The position numbers and the translations under genes were made by a program. DNA of 48,446 nt, from assembly GCF_008386495.1 (NCBI RefSeq), contig NZ_VTHJ01000068.1, positions 1 to 48,446 of the forward strand, written 5' to 3'. This DNA is from Streptomyces tailanensis. GTDB lineage: Bacteria; Actinomycetota; Actinomycetes; Streptomycetales; Streptomycetaceae. How positions within the stretch are numbered: the first letter of the stretch is position 1; each line of letters opens with the position of its first letter. Below the pieces are notes generated by a model that was not told the origin of the DNA, made no database searches, and saw only the letters and a program-made list of their open reading frames with translations. Positions 34,756 through 42,635 of the stretch are shown here, piece after piece.

Positions 34756-35220
34756 TCACAGGAGGCTGCCGCTGCCGTAGGGGGCGTACAGGTCCAGCAG
34801 CCGGGTGCGGGCCGAGTACAGACGGTGAGCGAGTACGCCCCCCACCCACAGGGCGACCGTCCGGCCCAGGTCGGGATCGTCCTTGCACATCGAGCGTATC
34901 GCGGTGGCGTCGAACTCGTAGGCGCGCACCGGGCTGGTCGCCTCGGCACCCAGATGCCAGAGGTGCGGGGCGAACAGCCAGGACCAGCCGACCAGTTCGT
35001 TGTGCCGGAGGGTCCCGATGACGGCCGCGCGGCGGCCGGGTACGCGCAGGTCGAGGTCCACGCTGCCGGTACGGATGATCCAGAAGCGGTCGGCCCGGCC
35101 GCCCTCCTCGAAGAGGGGGGTGGCCTGCGGGAACGACACCTCACGGGCGAAGCGCATCAGCCGACGGCGGTGCTCGGCCGGCAGCGCCTGCAGCATGCCG
35201 GCCGTGGCGGGAGCGTTCAT
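34756..35220 (-). CDS. Cyclic-nucleotide-binding-domain protein without HTH
   Basis: This 154-residue protein contains only the Crp-like beta-barrel sensor: LFEEGGRADRFWIIRTGSVDLDL and HNELVGWSWLFAPHLWHLGAEA, then a helix (CKDDPDLGRTVALWVGGVLAHRL) equivalent to the Crp dimer helix. No DNA-binding domain follows. The canonical phosphate-binding RxA motif is replaced (TSPVRAYEFD), so nucleotide binding is uncertain. ATG 35220 is preceded by GGAGG. A DevR-type box lies 70 bp upstream. Confidence 0.85.
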   Translation of the reverse strand: MNAPATAGMLQALPAEHRRRLMRFAREVSFPQATPLFEEGGRADRFWIIRTGSVDLDLRVPGRRAAVIGTLRHNELVGWSWLFAPHLWHLGAEATSPVRAYEFDATAIRSMCKDDPDLGRTVALWVGGVLAHRLYSARTRLLDLYAPYGSGSLL

Positions 35221-35289
35221 GACGTGCCTCCAGTCGGGGCGTACGAACCTGGCACCTCCAGCGTGCTCCCGTGCCCCGTGCCGGACGAT

Positions 35290-35303
35290 GGGCCACACGG
35301 CCC
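35290..35303. promoter_or_regulatory. DevR/OsdR-type box upstream of the cNMP-binding gene
   Basis: GGGCCACACGGCCC shares both half sites of the island motif; flanking ATG and CAT extend the dyad, giving ATGGGCCACACGGCCCCAT. It is 70 bp upstream of the start at 35220. Confidence 0.5.
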
Positions 35304-35363
35304 CATGCGCGGGCCGCCCGGCCCCCTGTGCATGAGGTACACGGAAGGTCGGGGACCCGTGGA

Positions 35364-35949
35364 TCAGCCGGTCTTGTGGCTCCACCGCGGGCCGACCAGG
35401 TCCCACTCCCTGCCCCACTGCTCGACGCGCCGCAGGTCGAGCCTCCACCGGGCGAGGGCTCCGGCGCCGAAGGCGAGGCCGGCGAAGGCGAGGCCGGCCG
35501 CGGTGGCGAAGACGCCGGCTTCGACGGCCGCTTCTGCGGGACTCGGCGGCTCGGTGACGATCTGGCCCCGGCCGTCCGTCCAGACCATGATCCCGGACCC
35601 GGCCGTCAGCCCGCTGTCCGCCAGGGTCCTGTCCGTGTGGACTGTGCTGTCGGGGTCCGTCCAGCGGACCTTCGCGGCGATCCTGTCGCTGTTGGTCCCG
35701 ACCCCCCAGGCTCCGCGGGACGTCGGTGAGAAGAACGGCGCGTACGGAATGCCGCTCGGCGCGCTGCCGGGCGAACACCTCGTCGGCTGCCTGGGCCGCC
35801 ACCAGGCCGACGACCGTACCGCCGACCGCGATGACCGCCCACACGGCCGGCACGATCCAGGATTCGACGATGTCGTCGCGCCGCCGCAGCGGGTTGTTCC
35901 GCCACCGCCAGAGCTGGTTCTTCCTCGTACGCCTGCTGCCGTCGTCCAT
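35364..35949 (-). pseudogene. Rv1733c-family membrane protein, frameshifted
   Basis: The first part (WRWRNNPLRRRDDIVESWIVPAVWAVIAVGGTVVGLVA) has the Arg-rich cytosolic start and first membrane helix of Rv1733c-like proteins, which belong to the DosR regulon in mycobacteria. After LLTDVPRS, one base is missing near 35709-35716. The next frame gives AWGVGTNSDRIAAKVRWTDP, the extracytoplasmic domain, then the second helix (AGVFATAAGLAFAGLAFGAG) and ends at 35364. If repaired it would be about 195 residues. ATG at 35949 follows GAGGGG. A divergent box is shared with the nitroreductase remnant. Confidence 0.75.
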
Positions 35950-36066
35950 CGGCCTGCCCCTCTTCCTCGTCGTGGCGCTCACGAAGGTGACAGTCGAGAG
36001 GGAGCCCTGGCATGGGCCGAGCAGGCAGTAGGGGTGGGTCGGCCGGGGCCAACTCGAAGCAGATCT

Positions 36067-36082
36067 GGGGCCGTTCGGCCCC
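36067..36082. promoter_or_regulatory. DevR/OsdR-type box in a divergent promoter region
   Basis: GGGGCCGTTCGGCCCC is a near-perfect 16-bp palindrome. It lies 117 bp from the Rv1733c-like start (35949) and 115 bp from the nitroreductase start (36197), central between the two divergent genes. Confidence 0.6.
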
Positions 36083-36196
36083 TGCCCGTGAGGACCGGCG
36101 GCGCGGCCATCGGCTCCTCACAGGGCCGTGGCGGGCACCCACGCTCGGAGGACAGCACCCCCTGGCCTCCCTTGGCCTACGCGTGAGGAGGGCATC

Positions 36197-36492
36197 ATGC
36201 ACAGCACAACCCTGGACGCCGTGATTCCGGAGACCTGCGTGTCGGCCGCGGTCGCCGCGCCCTCGATTCACAACACCCCGCCATGGTCATTCCGCCTCGA
36301 CGGCGAGTCGGCCATGTTCCAGGTGCGCGCCGCCCCCGAACGGGGCCTGCGCCACACGGACCCGACAGGTCGCGCCCTGCATCTTTCGGTGGGGGCGTGC
36401 CTCTGGAATCTCCGGGTCGTCGTCGCGCACTGCGGATGGTCGCCGGTCGGGCGCCTGCTGCCCGCCCCGGAGGACCCCGGCCTCCTCGCGAT
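36197..36492 (+). pseudogene. Acg-type nitroreductase, N-terminal remnant
   Basis: The first 98 codons encode the start of an Acg-like nitroreductase: CVSAAVAAPSIHNTPPWSFRL, then ERGLRHTDPTGRALHLSVGACLWNLRV. The reading breaks after DPGLLAIV and the DNA passes directly into a universal-stress-protein sequence in another frame. The start has GAGGAGG 6 nt upstream and is otherwise normal. This family in mycobacteria (Acg) is a DosR-regulon member. The truncated protein lacks most of the FMN site. Confidence 0.8.
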
Positions 36493-36876
36493 CGTCCGGA
36501 GGACGCGGCCCTCACCGTCGTGGGCACCCGGGGGTTCGGCGGTGTCTCCGGCGCGCTGGCCCGCTCGGTGAGCTGGCGCTTGGCCGCCCAAGCGCACGGT
36601 CCGCTGCTGGCCGTCCGCGGCGACCACCCCTGCGACGGGGGCCGCGAGGTGCTGCTCGGCCTGGAGAGCGACGCCGACACGGAAGCGGCGGCCTATGCCT
36701 TCCGGGAGGCGGCGCGGCGCGGGGCCCGCCTGCGCGTCCCGCACTCCGCCACGCACCGGCACACCACGCCCGACCTGCCCTCACTGGTGGCCGCGACAAG
36801 CCCGGGCCAGGAGCGGCAGGCCAGGAACGACCGGTCGGAAGAAGCCGTTCCGCGGCTCGGCATCGCCCGCCTGCGG
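36493..36876 (+). pseudogene. Universal stress protein remnant
   Basis: In the frame after the nitroreductase fragment, EDAALTVVGTRGFGGVSGAL is the nucleotide-binding GxxGxGG-type loop at the end of a first UspA domain. LLAVRGDHP and VLLGLESDADTEAAAYAFREAARRGARLRV begin the second domain. The sequence proceeds to PSLVAATSPGQE and SEEAVPRLGIARLRE and then runs without a stop into phosphoketolase sequence. Thus the 5' part of the gene and about half of domain 2 are missing. Confidence 0.8.
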
Positions 36877-36879
36877 GAA

Positions 36880-37047
36880 GACCGCTACCGCCTGGTCATG
36901 GACGTCATCGACCGCGTCCCCGGCCTCGCCGTCCGCGCCGCCGCCGTACGCCAGCGGATGGAGGACACCCGGCTGCGCCACCACGACTGGATCCGTGTCC
37001 ACGGCACCGACCTCCCCGAGGTCGCCGACTGGACCTGGGACGGCTGA
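36880..37047 (+). pseudogene. Phosphoketolase C-terminal remnant
   Basis: DRYRLVMDVIDRVPGL, then RQRMEDTRLRHHDWIRVHG and LPEVADWTWDG with a normal stop are the last 55 residues of xylulose-5-phosphate/fructose-6-phosphate phosphoketolase. The preceding 700 or so residues are gone; the fragment is fused in frame to the universal-stress remnant. It shows that a phosphoketolase once lay in this island. Confidence 0.8.
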
Positions 37048-37048
37048 C

Positions 37049-37064
37049 CGGGCCGAACGGCCCG
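37049..37064. promoter_or_regulatory. DevR/OsdR-type box before the formate-lyase remnant
   Basis: CGGGCCGAACGGCCCG is a near-perfect 16-bp palindrome 15 bp upstream of ATG 37080. It immediately follows the phosphoketolase stop, so it served the next gene. Confidence 0.6.
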
Positions 37065-37079
37065 GCAAGGGAGGGACGG

Positions 37080-37311
37080 ATGGCGGGCCCCACCTGCACG
37101 ACCACCCCGGTGCACCGTTTCATGGCGTGCGGCATCGCCGGCCTGTCGGTCGCCGTGGACAGCCTGTCCGCCGTCAGGCACGCGCGCGTGAAGGTCATCC
37201 GGGACGCGACCGGGCTGGCCGTCGACTACGAGGTCGAGGGCGACTACCCGGCGTACGGCAACAACGACGACCGCGCCGACGCCATAGCCACCGACCTGGT
37301 GACGTCCCTTC
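37080..37311 (+). pseudogene. Pyruvate formate-lyase internal fragment
   Basis: HRFMACGIAGLSVAVDSLSAV, then VKVIRDATGLAVDYEVEGDYP and YGNNDDRADAIATDLV match an internal part of pyruvate formate-lyase (glycyl-radical enzyme). The active-site cysteines and the glycyl-radical loop are absent. A new ATG (37080, AAGGGAGGG upstream) makes a short open frame, but no functional enzyme can result. The frame runs on into unrelated sequence. Confidence 0.75.
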
Positions 37312-37422
37312 ATGGCCAAGGTGGGGATTCCCTTCCCGCTTCGCGACACCCCCGCGCCGGATCCGGGGCTGACGGAGCGGGTGCGCGAGCGGTTCCGGGA
37401 GCACGGCCTGCGGGCACTGTGA
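37312..37422 (+). pseudogene. Unidentified C-terminal remnant
   Basis: Thirty-six codons (KVGIPFPLRDTPAPDPGL, then ERVRERFREHGLRAL) end at a stop just before the next box. They are in another frame from the formate-lyase fragment and look like the last helix of a deleted gene. I cannot name it. Confidence 0.35.
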
Positions 37423-37429
37423 ACGCAGT

Positions 37430-37445
37430 AGGGCCGATCGGCCCT
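37430..37445. promoter_or_regulatory. DevR/OsdR-type box before the response regulator
   Basis: AGGGCCGATCGGCCCT is a perfect 16-bp palindrome, the best copy in the island, 87 bp upstream of the regulator start at 37533. It suggests autoregulation. Confidence 0.65.
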
Positions 37446-37532
37446 GGTCCTTCGGCCCGGGATCGCACAGGATCTGCGATAGGCGGATTCAGACAGCGCG
37501 AAACGCGGAGCGAGCGGAACAAGGAGCATCCG

Positions 37533-38225
37533 ATGGCGGACGGCGAGCAGCCCGGCCCCGACAACCCGATCCGGGTCTTTCTTCTGGACGACCACGAGGT
37601 GGTACGGCGCGGGGTGCACGACCTGCTGGACGACGAGCCGGACATCACCGTCGTCGGCGAGGCCGCCAATGTCGAGCAGGCCCTGGTCCGGGTGCCCGCG
37701 CTGCGCCCGCAGGTGGCGGTGCTCGACGTCCGCCTGCCCGACGGCGACGGCGTGACCGTGTGCCGGGAGCTGCGCTCGCGGATGCCGGAGCTGGCCTGCC
37801 TGATGCTGACCTCGTTCGACGACGAGGAGGCCCTGCTCGACTCGATCATGGCGGGCGCGTCCGGTTACGTGCTGAAGCAGATCCAGGGCTCCGACCTGGT
37901 GTCGGCCGTGCGCACGGTGGCCGCCGGCCAGTCCCTGCTCGACCCCAGCGCCACCGCCAAGGTGATGGCCCGGCTGCGCCAGGGCCAGGAGCCGGAGCCC
38001 GAGCCCGACGCACTGCCGGGCCTGACCGAGCGGGAGCGGGAGATCCTGGCCCTCATCGGCGAGGGCCTCACCAACCGGCAGATCGGCCAGCGGCTCTACC
38101 TCGCCGAGAAGACGGTGAAGAACCACATCTCACGCCTGCTCGCCAAGCTCGGTGTGGAACGGCGCATCCAGGCCGCCGTCATCGCCACCCAGGCCCAGGA
38201 CAGGCTCAAGCAGGACGGCCACTGA
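37533..38225 (+). CDS. NarL/DevR-type response regulator (OsdR-like)
   Basis: This 230-residue two-component regulator has a receiver domain (IRVFLLDDHEVVRRGVHDLL; phospho-acceptor Asp in AVLDVRLPDGDG; LTSFDD; GYVLKQ with the conserved Lys) and a LuxR-type HTH (LTEREREILALIGEGLTNRQ, then AEKTVKNHISRLLAKLGVERR). The gap between domains and the VFLLDDHEVVRRG start closely resemble DevR/DosR and the Streptomyces regulator OsdR. No sensor kinase is adjacent in this window. ATG 37533 has AAGGAG 6 nt upstream. It is intact and probably binds the palindromes listed here. Confidence 0.9.
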   Translation: MADGEQPGPDNPIRVFLLDDHEVVRRGVHDLLDDEPDITVVGEAANVEQALVRVPALRPQVAVLDVRLPDGDGVTVCRELRSRMPELACLMLTSFDDEEALLDSIMAGASGYVLKQIQGSDLVSAVRTVAAGQSLLDPSATAKVMARLRQGQEPEPEPDALPGLTEREREILALIGEGLTNRQIGQRLYLAEKTVKNHISRLLAKLGVERRIQAAVIATQAQDRLKQDGH

Positions 38226-38257
38226 AGTGTCGCCCACGCCGTGGAAGGCACCGCTGA

Positions 38258-38584
38258 TCCGGACGGCTCGGGGGTCGGCAGCATGGTCAGCAGCATGATG
38301 CTGGGCTCGGTGGCCCGTACGGTGTGCGCCAGCCGTGCGGGGAGGCGGATTCAGCTGCCGGGTGTCGCCTCGGTCTTCTCGTCGCCCAGGACGAGGTCGA
38401 GGCGGCCCCGGACGACCTGGATGACCACGGGCAGGGCGGAGGTGTGCTCGGTCAGTTCCTGGCCGGCGGCGAAGGCGAAGCCGACCACGCGCAGCCGGTC
38501 GTCGCGGTACAGGACGCGGCTGAGGGTGCCGTCCTCGGGCACGGTCAGCTCGGTGGCCAGGTCCGTGATCACGGTGGCGGTCAT
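38258..38584 (-). pseudogene. Cupin-fold protein with premature TGA
   Basis: MTATVITDLATELTVPEDGT, then VVGFAFAAGQELTEHTSALPVVIQVVRGRLDL is a small cupin of about 110 residues. At codon 78 the expected Trp (PGSW) is TGA, and the same frame continues IRLPARLAHTVRATEPSIMLLTMLP, the normal last strands. Thus a single G-to-A change interrupts the gene. Beyond LPTPEPSGS no natural stop is met, so the 3' end has also been altered. It lies 13 bp after the methyltransferase remnant on the same strand. Confidence 0.8.
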
Positions 38585-38597
38585 GTGGAGTACATCC

Positions 38598-39402
38598 TCA
38601 GGGCTGGGACTGGGTGGGGACGGCGAGCAGACTGATCGCGCCCAAGTGGGCGCTGTGCCGTCGGAAGACGCGGCGCATGTGCAGCACACGACGCAGGACG
38701 GCCGGGTCCCGCAGCGCCCGGCCGGCGATGCGCAGGGCGGGAAGCAGCCCTTCGTCGGCGACGAGCCGGCGTGGTCCCCTCGTCGGCGAGGAGTTCGCTC
38801 CAGCCGGTGGGTGTCAGGGGGGGCGCCGACGCGGATGGCGTCTTGTAGGTCCGCCGCGATCCGCTCGGCGAGGGCCGGGTCCAGGTCGTCGGGCAGCAGA
38901 CACAGTTCGTGAATGGCATACCGGCCGGTGGAGTCGTCGAGGAGGCGGCGCGCTTCCCGTACGCGCGCCGCTTGGCCGGTTCGGGCTGCATCGTCAGCAT
39001 CGCCTCGCCGTACACGACGGTGGCGTCGCCGCCCGGCAGGCCGGTGTCCGCGGCGTCCGACCGTACGGCACGCACCTCGGTCGGGCCGGGAGCGACGAGG
39101 ACGCTGAGCGCGGCCACGACAGGCGGCGTCGCGGTCGACGGCGGTGTAGGCGGCCGGGCGACGGGCGAGGGTCAGCCGGGCGGTGGCCCCAGGCCGGCGG
39201 TCAGCTCCACCACCCGGTCCTCGGGATCCACGCCCAACGCGTCCAGCATCCACCGGGTCAGCTCCACACCGCCGGGGCGCAACACGCGCTTGCCCACGCG
39301 GGCGAGCAGCCAATGGCCGGGCATGCGGGCCGCGTCCAGTCCTTCGCCGGGAACGGGAAGGTTCTTCCGCAGGGCCGGCTGATCCATCGATGCCATGCTC
39401 AT
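38598..39402 (-). pseudogene. SAM-dependent methyltransferase, multiply broken
   Basis: The first 70 codons are normal (PALRKNLPVPGEGLDAARMPG, then VELTRWMLDALGVDPEDRVVELTAGLG, which includes motif I). The remainder is split over three frames: ARLTLARRPAAYTAVDRDAA; VRAVRSDAADTGLPGGDATVV; REARRLLDDSTGRYAIHELCL and onward to DLQDAIRVGAPP; then LTPTGWSELLADEG and the final VPTQSQP. At least four indels are needed. The start is ATG 39402 or 39396. The family is common in Streptomyces but its substrate is unknown. Confidence 0.7.
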
Positions 39403-39463
39403 GCCTCGCTCTCGCACGGGTCCTACTAAGGCGAACCTAACGAGGAGTGATGGCGGGCTGCGC

Positions 39464-39477
39464 GGGCCGAACGTCCC
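39464..39477. promoter_or_regulatory. DevR/OsdR-type box before the methyltransferase remnant
   Basis: GGGCCGAACGTCCC differs from the island consensus by one base in the right half. It lies 62 bp upstream of ATG 39402 on the minus strand. Confidence 0.5.
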
Positions 39478-39506
39478 GATTGACGGGCCCACTGGGCCCA
39501 TCAATC
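39478..39506. terminator. Palindrome at the tnpB boundary
   Basis: Two 13-nt arms with one mismatch (GATTGAcGGGCCC and its complement) enclose a 3-nt loop. It adjoins the DevR-type box and lies 60 bp past the truncated TnpB stop. It could be a terminator or a divergent operator. Confidence 0.5.
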
Positions 39507-39565
39507 GGATCACCCGGTGGCGCGCGGATCACCTGGTGACGCGAGCGATCGTCATTGCCGACGCG

Positions 39566-40999
39566 TCAGTCCTGGATCGCCTCGGCCACGGTGCCGCGGA
39601 CCTGCCCGGACAGCCGGGCGTTGCCGCGTCTGCGGCCGCGGGCCTCCAGGGTGGCGAGGTCTTCGAGGTAGATGACGGTGGCGCCGAGCGCGGTCGTCTG
39701 GTCGACGGCCCAGCGGGCCGCCGACCACGCCAGCGCGTCGTTCAGCTTCCGGATGCGGGCGCATACCCGCTCATGCTCGCGCTGAAGCACCGCCGCCCCG
39801 TGCAGGAGTCGGCCCCAGGCGCGGTGCGGGGCACCGAGAGGGTTGGCGAGCGCGCGGTAGTGGTCACGTTTGGCGGCCAGGTGTTCGCGGTGGCCGCGCA
39901 GCCGGTGCAGTTTCGCACTGATCGCGGTGGCGTCGAAGATCAGGGGCCGGCCGTCGGTGACCACCCGCTTGCTCTCACCCCGCCCGGTCAAGCGGCCGAG
40001 GGCGCCGGTGAGCAGGGTGTTCACACCCCAGTCGAAACCGACCGCCACCCGATGTCCGGACGCCCTGGCGGCCGGGACGGGGCGGGAGTACGGCAGGTCC
40101 ACCGCGATCCGCCCAGCTGGGGTGGGGCGCAGGGTGGGGGTGTGCAGGACCGCGTCCGCGTGGACGGTGCCCGGCAGCCGGATGTCGATCACATGCCAGG
40201 CCCACTCCCGCCCCGAGGCCGGGGCAGCGCACAGCGGGAGCTTCACCCGCAGCCGGGCCGTGGTCTCATCCAGGCGCTGCAGGGTGACCTGCTGGCGGTC
40301 CATCGCCGCCAGCAGCACCTGCGCCGCGACCCGGGGCGGCTCCTCCAGCTCGCACAACCCGGCGGGCAGCTTGCCGTGCTCGGCCAGATACGCGCCCACC
40401 TGCCGGGTGCGACTGCGGATCTCCGCACCGCTGATCCCGGCGGGCAGCAGCGCCCGCAACGCGGCCCACTCCGCCCCGGTACGCCGAGAAGGATCGGCGG
40501 GCCAGGTCGCCAGGATGGCCGCCACCACAGTGCGCCGGTGCACCGCAAGACGCAGGGTACGTGCCGCGTACTCCTCGGCCGCCCGGCGCACCCGGTCCGA
40601 GACGTACACACCCTCGGCAGGCGCGGCGACTCCTGCCCAGTGAAGGCGGCGCAGCGCCATCCATCCCTTGGACGGCAGCTCCTTGCCCTGCCCGCCGAGG
40701 CCGGCGGCCAGCACATCCAGCGAACCCTCGTCCCACCGGGAAGCCACCACAGCCCCGGTCAGCTCCTGGCACAAGGAGGCCAGGTAGGACACCCGCTCCA
40801 ACAGCAGCCGCTGACCCACCCGTTCACCACTGCTCTCGACCACACCGCCGAAGGCGGTGCACGTCGCCGTCGCCACCAACCGGCCCACACGCACCACCCC
40901 CTCCACAGCCCCGAACCGGTGCGCACCCCCGCATCCGATCGACCTAACGACCGACCCCCGCACAAAGCACGCACCCTCTGGCGACAAGGCCCGACTCAT
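39566..40999 (-). mobile_element. tnpB: Truncated TnpB-like protein (IS200/IS605 type)
   Basis: The 477-residue open frame is a TnpB-type RuvC nuclease. GFDWGVNTLLTGAL holds the RuvC-I Asp (about residue 322), and VIYLEDLATLEAR the RuvC-II Glu (about 445). Before them are the helical recognition parts. The frame ends at RGTVAEAIQD, where the family continues into the zinc ribbon (CxxC...CxxC) and RuvC-III Asp, both missing. The 3' end normally encodes the guide RNA, so that is lost too. No TnpA is near. The start is uncertain (ATG 40999 lacks a ribosome site). It should be inactive. Confidence 0.75.
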
Positions 41000-41595
41000 G
41001 CAGGAAAACGCAGCAAAACCGCCAACAGCTGAAGAGCCTGATGCTCACGGCCTCCTGCCGTGAGTTGGCCCGTCCCTCGGCACCATCAGAGTCCTTCCCC
41101 ACCACCGCAGGCGACGCGGTCGCTCGGGCGCCCTCGTACGAAGCGCAGGACTGTGGAACCCACCGGCGAGTGCGGAAACGGTCCGGCCGAAGCCCGGCAG
41201 ATGCAACTCCAGTTCCTGCAGCAACTGGTCGGCGTCCCCTCGCGGCGCACTGTGACGTACACGGCTCCGCAGCACCCGGCAGTGCATTCCGGCTCGGACA
41301 GCATGATCCGGCTGGGTCATGCCTCCATGGTCGATTGAAGTGGCGCATTCAGGCATCCCGATTTCCTCGCCCAGCACGCGCAGCCGGCTCCATTCCGTCC
41401 GGATGACGAGTTGCCGGCTGACCGGGTACGGGGCATCTGGCGTGCGTGGATGGGGAGTTGGGCCGCGGCTTGGTCGGCATTCGACAGTGCTGTCCCGGTG
41501 TGTGTGGACGTGGGCGTCGGGGCTTGTGCGGTTCGTGTAAGAATCTCTCGCTTTCTACGTGTAGATGGCCACGTCTGTGGCCGAGGAGGGGATCC
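41000..41595. other. Gene-free stretch between tnpB and a small membrane gene
   Basis: Only short Arg/Ser-rich frames occur here. A minus-strand frame (41045-41377) has one protein-like run, LLQELELHLPGFGRTVSALA, which may be a remnant, but I cannot identify it. The last 40 bases provide the ribosome site of the next gene. Confidence 0.3.
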
Positions 41596-41934
41596 ATGTC
41601 CGCGTCGTCGTCGCAGCCGCAGTTCCAGCAGCCGTACCCGCCGCAGCCGCAGCCGGGTGGTCCGTACCCGCCGCAGGCCTACCAGGGGCAGCAGCACCCG
41701 GGGCAGCAGTACCAGGGCCAGCCGTATCCGCCGCAGCAGCAGTACGCGGCGCCGATCATCATCAACAACTCCGTGGCCGCGTCGGCGTCGGCTGTGGCGT
41801 TCGGCGGCGGGTACGGCCGGCGGAAGCGTCAGTCGTTCTGGGCGCATTTCTGGCTGTTCATGTTCACCGCGGGGATCGGGAACGCGATCTACGCCTGGTA
41901 TGTGAGCGACTGGAACAAGAAGCACGGCCGCTAG
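41596..41934 (+). CDS. Small Pro/Gln-rich membrane protein
   Basis: This 112-residue protein has a low-complexity Gln/Pro/Tyr N-terminal half (QPQFQQPYPPQPQPGG to YPPQQQYAAP), a short linker (IIINNSVAASASAVAFGGG), a basic stop (GRRKRQ) and a hydrophobic segment (SFWAHFWLFMFTAGIGNAIY). The sequence ends SDWNKKHGR. It is probably a single-pass protein with a disordered tail. ATG at 41596 has GAGGAGGGG upstream. No function is known. Confidence 0.8.
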   Translation: MSASSSQPQFQQPYPPQPQPGGPYPPQAYQGQQHPGQQYQGQPYPPQQQYAAPIIINNSVAASASAVAFGGGYGRRKRQSFWAHFWLFMFTAGIGNAIYAWYVSDWNKKHGR

Positions 41935-41991
41935 CCACGGCAACACCCCGCCGAGGAAGTTCGGCGGGATGTCCCGGAGTGTGTCGGTCGG

Positions 41992-42114
41992 TTACAGCAG
42001 GCTGCTCCAGTACGGCCAGAAGCGGGTCAGGACCAGCAGTGCGATCACCCCGTACCAGGCGCCGAGCAGCATCCAGTGGGTGTCCCGGACGACGTACAGG
42101 GCACCCCGGGGCAC
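41992..42114 (-). CDS. Possible small membrane peptide or gene tail
   Basis: Forty codons read VPRGALYVVRDTHWMLLGAW, then YGVIALLVLTRFWPYWSSLL, with a plausible membrane segment. It may be a tiny gene or the tail of a deleted one; the upstream DNA belongs to the nitrite-reductase remnant on the other strand. Confidence 0.2.
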   Translation of the reverse strand: MPRGALYVVRDTHWMLLGAWYGVIALLVLTRFWPYWSSLL

Positions 42115-42135
42115 CGGGATGATGCCCCGTTCCAG

Positions 42136-42635
42136 GCAGCGCGGGGTCACCTCCAGCACATCGGCAACGGCATGTACGGCGCCGTCGTCATCGACCCGCC
42201 CGGCCTGGCGAAGGTCGACCACGAGTACGTGCTGGTCTCCTTCGAGCTCTACCTCGGCACACCCGGCACACGGCCCAGGTGACGAAGATGCGCCAGAACA
42301 CCCCGGACGCCTGGGCGTTCAACGGCATCGCCAACCAGTACGCCCAGCAGCCCCTGAAGGGTGAAGGCCGGTGAACGGGCCCGTTTCCGGGTGGTCGGCG
42401 CCGGGCCGAGCGACGGCATCGCCTTCCACATCGTCGGCACCGTCTTCGACACCGTGTACAAGGAGGGCGCCTACCTGCTCGAACCGAACCAGGCTCGCAG
42501 GTGCTCGACCTGGCCCCGGCGCAGGGCGGATTCACCGAGACGACGTTCCCCGAGGCCGGCCACTACCGCTTCGTCGACCACGACATGCGCCACGCCGAAG
42601 CCGGGGCGCACGGCATGGTGGAGGTGAGCGACTGA
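42136..42635 (+). pseudogene. Copper nitrite reductase (NirK-like) C-terminal remnant
   Basis: Pieces in three frames are collinear with NirK-type multicopper proteins: LQHIGNGMYGAVVIDPPGLAKV and EYVLVSFELYLGTPGTRP; KMRQNTPDAWAFNGIANQYA, GERARFRVVGAGPSDGIAFH, IVGTVFDTVYKEGAYLLEP; VLDLAPAQGGFTETTFPEAG and HYRFVDHDMRHAEAGAHGMV. The first cupredoxin domain and the type-1 Cys (CGTPP) are missing; at least two frameshifts occur near 42278 and 42498. It overlaps the next gene by TGATG, so the two were translationally coupled. Denitrification-type nitrite reduction is the lost activity. Confidence 0.75.

Noticed and set aside
37080..38225. 381-codon single protein joining the formate-lyase fragment to the response regulator
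   Set aside because: The middle is low-quality sequence and the regulator has its own AAGGAG and ATG at 37533.
39424..39445. Iron box (DmdR1/IdeR) upstream of the methyltransferase remnant
   Set aside because: TTAGGTTCGCCTTAG resembles only the left half of the consensus; the right half fails.
39478..39566. Guide RNA (omega RNA) after TnpB
   Set aside because: The gene's 3' end is deleted and the short palindrome present does not resemble a family right end.
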